Positions 22,101-29,835 of a stretch of DNA of 29,835 nt are shown one piece after another. The translations under genes were made by a program, and so were the position numbers. The number at the start of each line of letters is the position of its first letter. The stretch's first letter is position 1. This DNA comes from Collodictyon triciliatum (taxonomy: Eukaryota > CRuMs), in contig JBHJMP010000955.1 in the NCBI GenBank assembly GCA_043381765.1, forward strand, positions 1-29,835. Direction: 5' to 3'. Below the pieces are notes generated by a model, which was not told the origin of the DNA, ran no database searches, and was given only the letters and a program-made list of their open reading frames with translations.

Positions 22101-23686
22101 CATGTCCCTCATCGACCCTCCACGCCCGGCCGTCCCTGACGCAATTGCCAAGTGCAAGACAGCTGGTATCAAGGTCATCATGGTTACCGGAGACCACCCC
22201 ATCACTGCCAAGGCCATCGCCCGCCAGGTCGGAATCATTACTGACGATACCATTGAAGATATTGCTGAGCGTGAACACCGCCCCGTTGCTGAGATCGACC
22301 CCAGCCGCGCCCACGCCATCGTCATCCACGGCCACCAGCTCAAGGACTTTGACGAGGATGACTGGGACCGCGTCATGAACCATGGCCAGATCGTCTTCGC
22401 CCGTACTTCCCCCACACAGAAGCTCGTCATCGTCGAGCACTGCCAGAAGCGCAAGGAAGTCGTCGCTGTAACTGGGGATGGTGTCAATGACTCTCCTGCC
22501 TTGAAGAAGGCCGACATCGGTGTTGCCATGGGTATTTCCGGCTCTGATGTGTCCAAGGAAGCTGCTGACATGATTCTGCTTGACGACAACTTCGCATCCA
22601 TCGTTCACGGTGTCGAGGAAGGCCGTCTCATCTTTGACAACTTGAAGAAGTCGATCGCCTATACCTTGTCCTCCAATATCCCTGAGATTTCGCCCTTCCT
22701 AATCTACATCACTGTCAACGTTCCCCTGCCGCTCTCCACCGTGCTTATTCTCAGTATCGATCTCGGAACTGACATGATTCCCGCCATCTCCCTTGCCTAC
22801 GAGAAGGCTGAATCCGACATCATGAAGCGCCCACCCCGCAATGCCCAAACTGACCGCCTTGTGAATGCCCGCCTCATCTCCTTCGCTTACTTCCAAATTG
22901 GTACATTATTTATCAAACACAACCAATATCGAATCCTGTCGCATACAAATGAAACAGCCAATAGTCTCTCACTTTGTTTATGTGGAAAATTATACGAGTG
23001 TCTCCGAAAATGAAGCACCCATAGCACCTGATAATGTTTCTAACTGCTCTATCCTGCAACAGGTATGACCCAGGCTGTCTCTGGCTTCTTCACGTACTTT
23101 ATCGTCATGGGTGACTATCACTTTGCCCCGTGGATGCTCCCTGGAACTGGTGTCCTGTGGAAGGACGAGAACCAGGCAGTCAACGGATACAATTTTGTTG
23201 ACCGCCGCGAGGCCCTGCTCCGCGCCCAAACTGCCTTCTTTGTCTCCATCGTCATTGTGCAGTGGGCCGATCTTTTGATTTGCAAGACTCGCAAGCTCTC
23301 CATTCTGACCCAGAAGATGAACAACGGACAGCTCAACTTCGGACTCTTCTCGGAGACATTCATTGCTGCCTGCCTCTGCTACGCCCCGTTCCTCAACATT
23401 GTCTTCTCCACCCGCCCCATCCGCTTCGTCCATTGGTTCCCTGCCATGCCCTGGTTTGTCTGTTAGCCGCCGCATTATGAAACCCTTCCCAGCACTACTA
23501 TGAAATCCGCTTGTGAACCAGACTTACACTTATAACCTGCCTATTGCAGACACATACCCATCGAACTAACTTAACCCCACTGGCGTTGTTTTCAGGTCTC
23601 TTCTCATTTTCCTGTACGACGAGACCCGCAAATACCTTATTCGTCAAGACCCCAAGGGCTGGCTGGACACCTTCACTTACTATTAA
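19167..23686 (+). CDS. Type IIC P-type ATPase, Na,K-ATPase-like alpha subunit (11 exons, 1014 aa)
   Basis: An ATP-driven cation pump of the plasma membrane. Exons: 19167-19206, 19319-19419, 19625-19684, 19829-19937, 20046-20125, 20232-20480, 20611-21142, 21304-21710, 21916-22900, 23063-23453 and 23596-23686; all are GT-AG and in phase, exactly 1015 codons with TAA. Hallmarks in order: a His-rich N-terminus ([13 protein letters not shown]); actuator TGE at about 220; VPEGLL in TM4 (about 334-339); phosphorylated Asp in [10 protein letters not shown] (about 378); nucleotide-binding KGAPER (about 508); [10 protein letters not shown] (712-721); cation-site SSNIPEI in TM5 (about 778-784) and DLGTD in TM6 (808-812); [14 protein letters not shown] between TM8 and TM9; and a C-terminal GW...YY. 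A Ser stands where H,K-ATPases carry Lys in TM5, favouring Na,K-type transport. The last donor is GTTTGT; reading through it instead ends in a premature stop. Length matches the family, and no beta-subunit gene is visible here. Confidence 0.96.
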
Positions 23687-23897
23687 GTAACTGGCCTCTA
23701 CTCATGCATCCCAGTCGTCTGTCCACCCTGAATCCTATCGGCAATGTCCCCATCCTCAAAGCCTCACGAGAATCGGGTGTCCGCCACAGGCGCCCTCCTC
23801 ACAGGCGACTGGACTTGACAGCGAGAGGACACACTTTTCACACCCCACACTTTTCTTCGTCAAAGCTGAGTCCTGTTTATTCCCCATCACGAATAGC

Positions 23898-23903
23898 AAT
23901 AAA
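23898..23903 (+). terminator. Candidate polyadenylation signal of the ATPase gene
   Basis: AATAAA followed by an A run lies 212 nt beyond the ATPase stop, shortly before the first assembly gap. The assignment rests only on motif and position. Confidence 0.4.
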
Positions 23904-23964
23904 AAAAAAACCCCCACTACCAGACACCAACACTACTTTGGGCAACTGTGACTTCATCATTGAT

Positions 23965-24503
23965 NNNNNNNNNNNNNNNNNNNNNNNNNNNNNNNNNNNN
24001 NNNNNNNNNNNNNNNNNNNNNNNNNNNNNNNNNNNNNNNNNNNNNNNNNNNNNNNNNNNNNNNNNNNNNNNNNNNNNNNNNNNNNNNNNNNNNNNNNNNN
24101 NNNNNNNNNNNNNNNNNNNNNNNNNNNNNNNNNNNNNNNNNNNNNNNNNNNNNNNNNNNNNNNNNNNNNNNNNNNNNNNNNNNNNNNNNNNNNNNNNNNN
24201 NNNNNNNNNNNNNNNNNNNNNNNNNNNNNNNNNNNNNNNNNNNNNNNNNNNNNNNNNNNNNNNNNNNNNNNNNNNNNNNNNNNNNNNNNNNNNNNNNNNN
24301 NNNNNNNNNNNNNNNNNNNNNNNNNNNNNNNNNNNNNNNNNNNNNNNNNNNNNNNNNNNNNNNNNNNNNNNNNNNNNNNNNNNNNNNNNNNNNNNNNNNN
24401 NNNNNNNNNNNNNNNNNNNNNNNNNNNNNNNNNNNNNNNNNNNNNNNNNNNNNNNNNNNNNNNNNNNNNNNNNNNNNNNNNNNNNNNNNNNNNNNNNNNN
24501 NNN
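23965..24503. other. Assembly gap (539 N)
   Basis: Sequence is unknown. The right flank opens directly inside a decayed retroelement fragment, so a repeat probably caused the gap. Confidence 1.
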
Positions 24504-24765
24504 GGAACAATTAAATTTTGTTCGCTATTTGGATGTCAATGTCCAAAACTCACACCAAAATCAATACATACTTAATGAAAAGCCCTATGGAGTATGCCTT
24601 CTCTAATGAATTCGGAACAAGCCCACATTCTTATTTACACCGACAACAAACCAATGTAGATGCGGATAAGTATTCTAAAATATCTCTCAAAAATAGTACC
24701 GACTGCTGAAAGTTATCAAAGTAAAAGGATATAATTCACACCTGGCTAAACCCTTCAAACATAAA
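24504..24765 (-). pseudogene. Strongly decayed copy of the retroelement fragment at 27389-27860
   Basis: This stretch aligns with about 27650-27865: both share CCCACATTCTT, ATATCTCTCAAAAATAG and ATTCACACCTGG in the same order and at similar spacing. Several CpG sites of the other copy are changed here, many to T or A, and the frame carries stops. No protein can be read through. It is the left-hand member of the duplicated region, relative to GPCR copy 1. Confidence 0.7.
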
Positions 24766-24773
24766 GCAACTAA

Positions 24774-24868
24774 GAAAAAGAAAAAGAAAAAGAAAAAGAA
24801 AAAGAAAAAGAAAAAGAAAAAGAAAAAGAAAAAGAAAAAGAAAAAGAAAAAGAAAAAGAAAAAGAAAA
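24774..24868. repeat. (AAAAAG)n microsatellite
   Basis: About 15 near-perfect AAAAAG units, the complementary orientation of the hexamer at 1-165. It lies between the decayed retroelement fragment and the 3' end of GPCR copy 1. Confidence 0.95.
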
Positions 24869-25170
24869 TGAGAAGATTAGTAGAGGGGTTCGTTAAGTTT
24901 ATTTTATCACAATATGGACGACAGTGTTCCTCCGCCGAGTTATAATTCATGGCGAGGGAATAGTGGCTTTTCTTTAAACAGAAGCCAGTCTAACATCGCT
25001 TTCTCATGCCTTATGTCTGCGTATGAAATATCCGTCGCAATCAAGCTAACACATCTCCCATTTCTGTTGCAGAGTCCTAACATACCGCACATGGTTTAGT
25101 ATCGGCGCAAATTATATCGCCTTTGCCTCTCTGTCTTGCACAAATAGAAAGGATTGATAACATATAAAAT
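24869..25170. other. 3' flank of GPCR copy 1
   Basis: No independent gene is evident. On the minus strand a short open stretch ending in LLFKEKPLFPRHEL and a stop lies near 24950-25015. It could be an alternative last exon of the GPCR, but no phase-consistent acceptor was found. Confidence 0.35.
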
Positions 25171-26785
25171 CTATATTATGAAAGTGCTCTCCAGGTGTAT
25201 ATCGATGGTCTCTAACTTAATGAAAACAAATATATTTACCTCTGTCAGATTCGTGCTTAAATGAGACCGCACAAATCCCCTGTTATTTTATCTTTCAGTA
25301 TATATCCCATCACATATGTTTACATATTGATTATTATTGACTTGTCTATAATCATACCTGAATTGCCTCTTGACTTTCTTGCTAGTCCCATACACAAGAC
25401 TTATACCAAATCCGAAAGACGGTGTCGAAAAAGCGTGTAAGCAGAAAAGCCAAAACTAGAAAGATTTGTTTATTATTCTCAGTTTGGTTACATGCCAGAT
25501 GGATGAGATAGTCAAGTCAAATACTTTTGGGTCGTCCGGCTGAATCCAGTTTTGGATTCGGTTGACTGCGGGCCAAAACCAGCAACAAACAAACGCAATA
25601 ACAATACGCATGAGTCGTTTAGAAAGTTTCCTTCTAGATTGGACAACTGTCTGCGTTGCTTTGCCCCCAACAGACTCTTGCTCTTTCTACAATATTGTAT
25701 CATGAATTCTTTCGATTCGTATTAGATGATAAATACCTTGTTATCTTGTGTGTAGCGTGAAATAATATACAGTTATTTATAGCTTTCCATGATGCTGAGA
25801 TTAGGGGCTCATTGGCAAATAAATATTGGTTTCTATTTGGGGACGATGAACTTGAATAACCTGAATATTGACAAGGTGGTTGTAAGCCAGTGCGTAGAGA
25901 ATGACGTTGAAACCCAGAGATGTAAACATAGGAATGAACAAGAATAAAAATCGAGAAAGGTCGTGGTCATCAGTAATCCAGCACCTATAACAGGATGCAA
26001 ATATGTTCAGAAAAGTATTTCAGGATGAATATATGGAATTTGCAACTGATTTTTACCATACCATAATCCAGCGGGACCCAACTCACCACGCGCATAAACA
26101 ATAATTGTAGAGATTATCGGATAAGTCCAACCGATGAAATGATTGAAGCGCTCTGGATTCTCGAACTGCAAATTTAAAATCAAACTAATAGTCTCATATG
26201 CAATTAACACTTTTTTTTGTTGATTATTATCATTGTTTGCTTCGTCTATTGTTCAGTATTTTCATACTTTTACAAAATTGAATCATACGGCCAGACTTCT
26301 GCTTGTGATGCATTGAAACAGGGTCGCTGCAATTGCAATCATCCACATCATATTTGCCAGGTTAAAGAATTGTATGATACCACCTGCGAGTCATTTGAAA
26401 TGCTTATTTGATTACTTTTTATGTGCATCATTTCAACAGACCTTATTTCATAAAATGTAAAAACTATATGCATTAGGAAGAGGATATTGGAGAGAAGAAA
26501 ATAAAAGTCGATGAAGCATAAAGCACCTTGTATTTGGCAAACTATGTTGACTGTTTTGTCGCTATCATCAATCCCCGAGTCGCCATAGAACCCATTCAAA
26601 AAATTGCCAGCCGATAAAAGAGAATTGGCAATTGCCAAGGTAAAGACCAATTGAAGGAAAACAGAACGCACCTCCGGAAAGCGTATGTAAGAGAAGATGA
26701 CAAGAGAACAGGCACATAGTGATAACGAGCTGGAAAGGTAGACCAAGGCCCTTAGCGTCTTCGTTTCCTCTTGAGTAAACTCCAT
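25171..26785 (-). CDS. cAMP-receptor-like GPCR, copy 1 (7 exons, about 327 aa)
   Basis: A seven-transmembrane receptor resembling the slime-mould cyclic-AMP receptor family, expected in the plasma membrane and coupled to a heterotrimeric G protein; the ligand is unknown. Exons in coding order: 26785-26527, 26383-26289, 26165-26062, 25984-25861, 25686-25492, 25455-25358 and 25279-25171, all in phase. TM1 (LSLCACSLVIFSYI) and TM2 (LVFTLAIANSLLSAGNFLNG) are in exon 1. A conserved Cys (VCQIQG, residue 83) precedes TM3 (IIQFFNLANMMWMIAIAATL), split by intron 1. Then come TM4 (FIGWTYPIISTIIVYA), WCWITDDHD and TM5 (FLFLFIPMFTSLGFNVILYA), TM6 (RIVIAFVCCWFWPAVNRIQN) and TM7 (FGFGISLVYGTSKKVKRQF). The start is the ATG shared with copy 2. 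The C-terminus after TM7 is uncertain: GTAAAT at 25239 could be a donor to an unseen exon, but the frame also reads on to TAG at 25171. Confidence 0.82.
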
Positions 26786-27034
26786 TTCATCAGCATATGC
26801 CCTATTTTTTTTTGCTACAAGTGAGAAAGCATGCAAGGGGACACTGGGCACAACTTTAAAGAAGGCGATCTGACAGATTGCATTTTTTTTTGAAGTCTTC
26901 AAGTTTCCGATTTTTGTTTTGTATTAACGAACTCGCCATTGTCTGTTTCGAACCAACTTGGATACGTTATGCAAATTCTGCAACGGGCTTCTGTATGAGA
27001 ATGCCCCAACAAATGGTTCCTGTTCAGGAACAAG
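26786..27034. other. Upstream flank of GPCR copy 1
   Basis: The frame is open for 39 codons upstream of the chosen ATG, but the start shared with copy 2 is preferred. Nothing else is recognisable before the minisatellite. Confidence 0.4.
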
Positions 27035-27296
27035 CAAAAGAAATCAAAAAGAAATCAAAAAGAAATCAAAAAGAAATCAAAAAAATCAAGATATAAAAAA
27101 GAATCAAAAAAAGGAATCAAAAAAAGGAATCAAAAAAGAAATCAAAAAAGAAATCAAAAAAGAAATCAAAAAAGAAATCAAAAAAAGAAATCAAAAAAGA
27201 AATCAAAAAAGAAATCAAAAAAGAAATCAAAAAAGAAATCAAAAAAGAAATCAAAAAAGAAATCAAAAAAGAAATCAGAAAAGAAATCAAAAAAAG
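27035..27296. repeat. 12-bp minisatellite (AAAAAAGAAATC)n
   Basis: About 20 units of AAAAAAGAAATC, irregular at the left end (to about 27135) and very uniform after that. It yields spurious Lys/Glu/Ile-rich or Phe/Asp-rich frames. It lies between GPCR copy 1 and the retroelement fragment. Confidence 0.93.
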
Positions 27297-27388
27297 AAAA
27301 ACTTACGATTTCGGGTTCACATGCTATTTGATTTTGTTTTATTTTTATATTTTCAGACACGACTGTGTGTAGTCCATGCAGCAGCGAC

Positions 27389-27860
27389 CTATCCAGAATG
27401 CACCACGTGCCATAGTGGAGAGGCTCTATCGAACACACACCTGTGAAGTGCTCTCTTGCTTAAAAAGCGACAGAATCGACCCACAAGATGCTCTCTGAGC
27501 TTGATTATGCTCCCAACCGACTCAGCGCGTCTGACAGCCTGTTTGGCGCACAATACCAAATGAACCATGACTCCAGAATACTCTGGACAGTCACAATGGG
27601 GACATATGCTGTGGTCCTTATGGAGTGTGCGTGCATTCTCCCGCTCCAATGATTCACCCGAACGAGAAATCCATGTATCCAGGCTTGAAAGCCTCGTGCA
27701 ATACAGCTTCCTAAACAGCCTGCTGAAACACGCCCACATTCTTCGCTACTCTGACCGCAAGCAAAGAGATATGTGGGAATGTGTCGTAAGATATCTCTCA
27801 AAAATAGCACCGATTGCTGATAGTTGTCCAAGTGAAAGGATATTATTCACACCTGGATAA
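27389..27860 (-). mobile_element. Degenerate non-LTR retrotransposon fragment (zinc-binding C-terminal region)
   Basis: The minus-strand frame at 27739-27389 contains FRKLYCTRL, then ICPHCDCPEYSGVMVHLVLC. That C-x2-C...H-x3-C arrangement is the kind found downstream of reverse transcriptase in LINE-type polyproteins. The preceding part (SVLFLRDILRHIPTYLF) is in another frame (27831-27505), so the element is frameshifted and broken. No reverse transcriptase or endonuclease domain is visible, and the gap at 27926 may hide more. Other zinc-knuckle proteins with a similar spacing are not excluded. Confidence 0.55.
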
Positions 27861-27884
27861 ATGCTTCAATTGGGAGAAAAAAAC

Positions 27885-27925
27885 CAAAAAAAAAAAAAAA
27901 AGAAGAAAGGAGAGAAAAAAGAAAA
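27885..27925. repeat. Purine-rich tract at the edge of the gap
   Basis: A run of 16 or more A residues passes into A/G-only sequence and ends in N. It probably corresponds to the (AAAAAG)n array next to the other retroelement copy. Confidence 0.8.
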
Positions 27926-28519
27926 NNNNNNNNNNNNNNNNNNNNNNNNNNNNNNNNNNNNNNNNNNNNNNNNNNNNNNNNNNNNNNNNNNNNNNNNNNN
28001 NNNNNNNNNNNNNNNNNNNNNNNNNNNNNNNNNNNNNNNNNNNNNNNNNNNNNNNNNNNNNNNNNNNNNNNNNNNNNNNNNNNNNNNNNNNNNNNNNNNN
28101 NNNNNNNNNNNNNNNNNNNNNNNNNNNNNNNNNNNNNNNNNNNNNNNNNNNNNNNNNNNNNNNNNNNNNNNNNNNNNNNNNNNNNNNNNNNNNNNNNNNN
28201 NNNNNNNNNNNNNNNNNNNNNNNNNNNNNNNNNNNNNNNNNNNNNNNNNNNNNNNNNNNNNNNNNNNNNNNNNNNNNNNNNNNNNNNNNNNNNNNNNNNN
28301 NNNNNNNNNNNNNNNNNNNNNNNNNNNNNNNNNNNNNNNNNNNNNNNNNNNNNNNNNNNNNNNNNNNNNNNNNNNNNNNNNNNNNNNNNNNNNNNNNNNN
28401 NNNNNNNNNNNNNNNNNNNNNNNNNNNNNNNNNNNNNNNNNNNNNNNNNNNNNNNNNNNNNNNNNNNNNNNNNNNNNNNNNNNNNNNNNNNNNNNNNNNN
28501 NNNNNNNNNNNNNNNNNNN
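27926..28519. other. Assembly gap (594 N)
   Basis: Sequence is unknown. By comparison with copy 1, it should hold the last exons of GPCR copy 2 and part of a purine microsatellite. Confidence 1.
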
Positions 28520-29835
28520 TCAAGTCAAATACTTTTGGGTCGTCCGGCTGAATCCAGTTTTGGATTCGGTTGACTGCGGGCCAAAACCAGCAACAAACAA
28601 ACGCAATAACAATACGCATGAGTCGTTTAGAAAGTTTCCTCCTGAACTTTGTGACAGTTTGTGTTGCTTTGCCTCCAACAGACTCTTGCTCTTTCTACAA
28701 TATTGTATCATGAGTTCTTTCCATTCGTATTAGATGATAAATATCTTGTTATCTTGTGTGTAGCGTGAAATAATATACAGTTATTTATAGCTTTCCATGA
28801 ATGCTGAGATTAGGGGCTTATTGGCAAATAAATATTGGTTTCTATTTGGGGACGATGAACTTGAATAACCTGAATATTGACAAGGTGGTTGTAAGCCAGT
28901 GCGTAGAGAATGACGTTCAAACCCAGAGATGTAAACATAGGAACGTACAAGAATAAAAATCGAGAAAGGTTGTGGTCATCAGTAATCCAGCACCTATAGC
29001 AGGATGCAAATATGTTCAGAAAAGTATTTCAGGATGAATACATGGAATTTGCAACTGATTTTTACCATACCATAACCCAGCGGGACCCAAATCACCACGC
29101 GCATAAACAATAATTGTAGTGATTATTGGATAAGTCCAACCAATTATATGATTGAAACGCTCTGGATTCTCAAACTATTGATTTAATGAATAGATTACCT
29201 CCACATAGACAAAGCGGTATTTGGTTGTCTTAATTTTTTTTTTTTAAAAAAAACGACTCTTTTAAAACTGAAACTTACGCGCGGACTTTTGCTGGTGATG
29301 CATTGAAACAAGGTAGCTGCAATTGCAATCATCCACATCATACTTGATAGACTGAAGAATTGTATGATACCACCTACGAGTCATTTGAAATGCTTATTTG
29401 ATTACTTTTTATGTGCATCATTTCAACAAAGCTCCGATCCGGTTGACAGGAATATCATAAAACGTAGAGGAATCCAGAGGAGCGGGAGAAAAAAATGGAG
29501 TAGGAGTAGAGCTGACATTATAAAAATAAATCGAGAAAAAAAAAGAATAAACGGAATAGCATGAAGGACAAAACACCTTGTATTTGGCAAACTATGTTGA
29601 CTGTTTTGTCGCTATCATCAATCCCCGAATCGCCATAGAACCCGTTTAAAAATCTTCCGGCTGATAGAAAAAAGTTGATGATTGCAAGGGTAAAGACGAT
29701 GCGAAGAGACACAGATCGCACCTCCCGAAAGCGTATGTAAGAGAAGATGACCAGAGAACAGGCACACAGCGACAACGAGCTGGAGAGGTAGACCAAGGCT
29801 CTAAGCGTCTTCGTTTCCTCTTGACTGAACCCCAT
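28520..29835 (-). CDS. cAMP-receptor-like GPCR, copy 2 (3' end lost in gap)
   Basis: Visible exons in coding order are 29835-29577, 29373-29279, 29174-29071, 28993-28870 and 28694 down to the gap edge at 28520. Lengths of the first four equal those of copy 1 exactly (259, 95, 104 and 124 nt), and all phases agree. The start ATG is the last codon of the window. The protein differs from copy 1 by about ten residues in the first 86 (for example GFSQEE for EFTQEE) and keeps VCQIQG, TM3-TM5 and TM6 (RIVIAFVCCWFWPAVNRIQN). TM7 and the C-terminus fall in the gap. No stop or frameshift interrupts the exons, so it may well be functional. Introns 1 and 2 have diverged strongly from copy 1. Confidence 0.8.
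29234..29253. repeat. T12A8 palindrome in intron 2 of GPCR copy 2
   Basis: A pure T run followed by a pure A run. The matching intron of copy 1 (26166-26288) has only a T run with no A partner, so the palindrome formed or was lost after duplication. Confidence 0.88.

Noticed and set aside
21906-22608. 231- and 188-codon minus-strand frames
   Set aside because: Antisense shadows of ATPase exon 9.
25512-25703. 63-codon minus-strand frame found in both duplicated copies
   Set aside because: Its apparent conservation is a shadow of the TM6 exon of the GPCR, which uses another frame of the same strand; the true frame gives a standard TM6.
26348-26526. Hydrophobic reading (FYFLLSNILFLMHIVFTFYE) continuing GPCR copy 1 exon 1, as an extra transmembrane segment
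   Set aside because: A phase-1 donor at 26526 (CAAG|GTGC) joins perfectly to the acceptor before 26383. Copy 2 has a similar donor and a quite different sequence here, so the stretch is intron.
24774-27296. CRISPR-like array among the repeats
   Set aside because: The repeats are contiguous simple-sequence units without unique spacers, in a eukaryotic genome.
26958-27446. Lys/Glu/Ile-rich 162-codon frame
   Set aside because: It is translation of the 12-bp minisatellite.

Overview
The window looks like nuclear DNA of an early-diverging filamentous fungus, most probably Mucoromycota (Mortierella- or mucoralean-like). The reasons are AT-rich intergenic DNA full of simple repeats, many short GT-AG introns, a fungal type IIC (Na,K-ATPase-like) P-type ATPase, slime-mould cAMP-receptor-like GPCRs, and scaffold gaps written as N. 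The phylum is inferred, not proven. All gene models below were spliced by hand from the sequence; each assembled frame and splice phase was checked, and doubtful junctions are stated.

Layout. 1-692: a hexamer microsatellite and the leader of gene 1. 693-4842 (+): a two-exon, 1344-residue, largely disordered protein of unknown function. 6046-8580 (-): a nine-exon, 407-residue protein of unknown function with a Cys/His cluster; an 89-nt homopolymer lies 157 nt beyond its stop. 9927-13609 (-): an eleven-exon, 599-residue pentatricopeptide-repeat (PPR) protein with a mitochondrial presequence. 14764-18081 (-): an EME1/Mms4-type subunit of the Mus81 structure-specific endonuclease. 18082-19166: intergenic region shared by two divergent genes. 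19167-23686 (+): an eleven-exon, 1014-residue Na,K-ATPase-type alpha subunit, the best-supported gene here.

24504-29835 is an accessory-looking, duplicated region broken by two assembly gaps (23965-24503 and 27926-28519). It holds two minus-strand copies of a seven-transmembrane cAMP-receptor-like GPCR gene (25171-26785, and 28520-29835 cut by a gap). Each copy is preceded, at lower coordinates, by a decayed fragment resembling the C-terminal zinc-binding part of a non-LTR retrotransposon polyprotein. Long purine-rich simple repeats are interspersed, and the gaps probably mark unresolved repeats.

The genes do not form one pathway. They cover DNA repair (EME1), mitochondrial RNA metabolism (PPR), plasma-membrane ion transport (ATPase) and environmental sensing (GPCRs). 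The least explained parts are the two orphan proteins, the recurrent T(n)A(n) palindromes (mostly intronic), the A89 tract, an inverted repeat at 14409-14479, and the GPCR/retroelement duplication.
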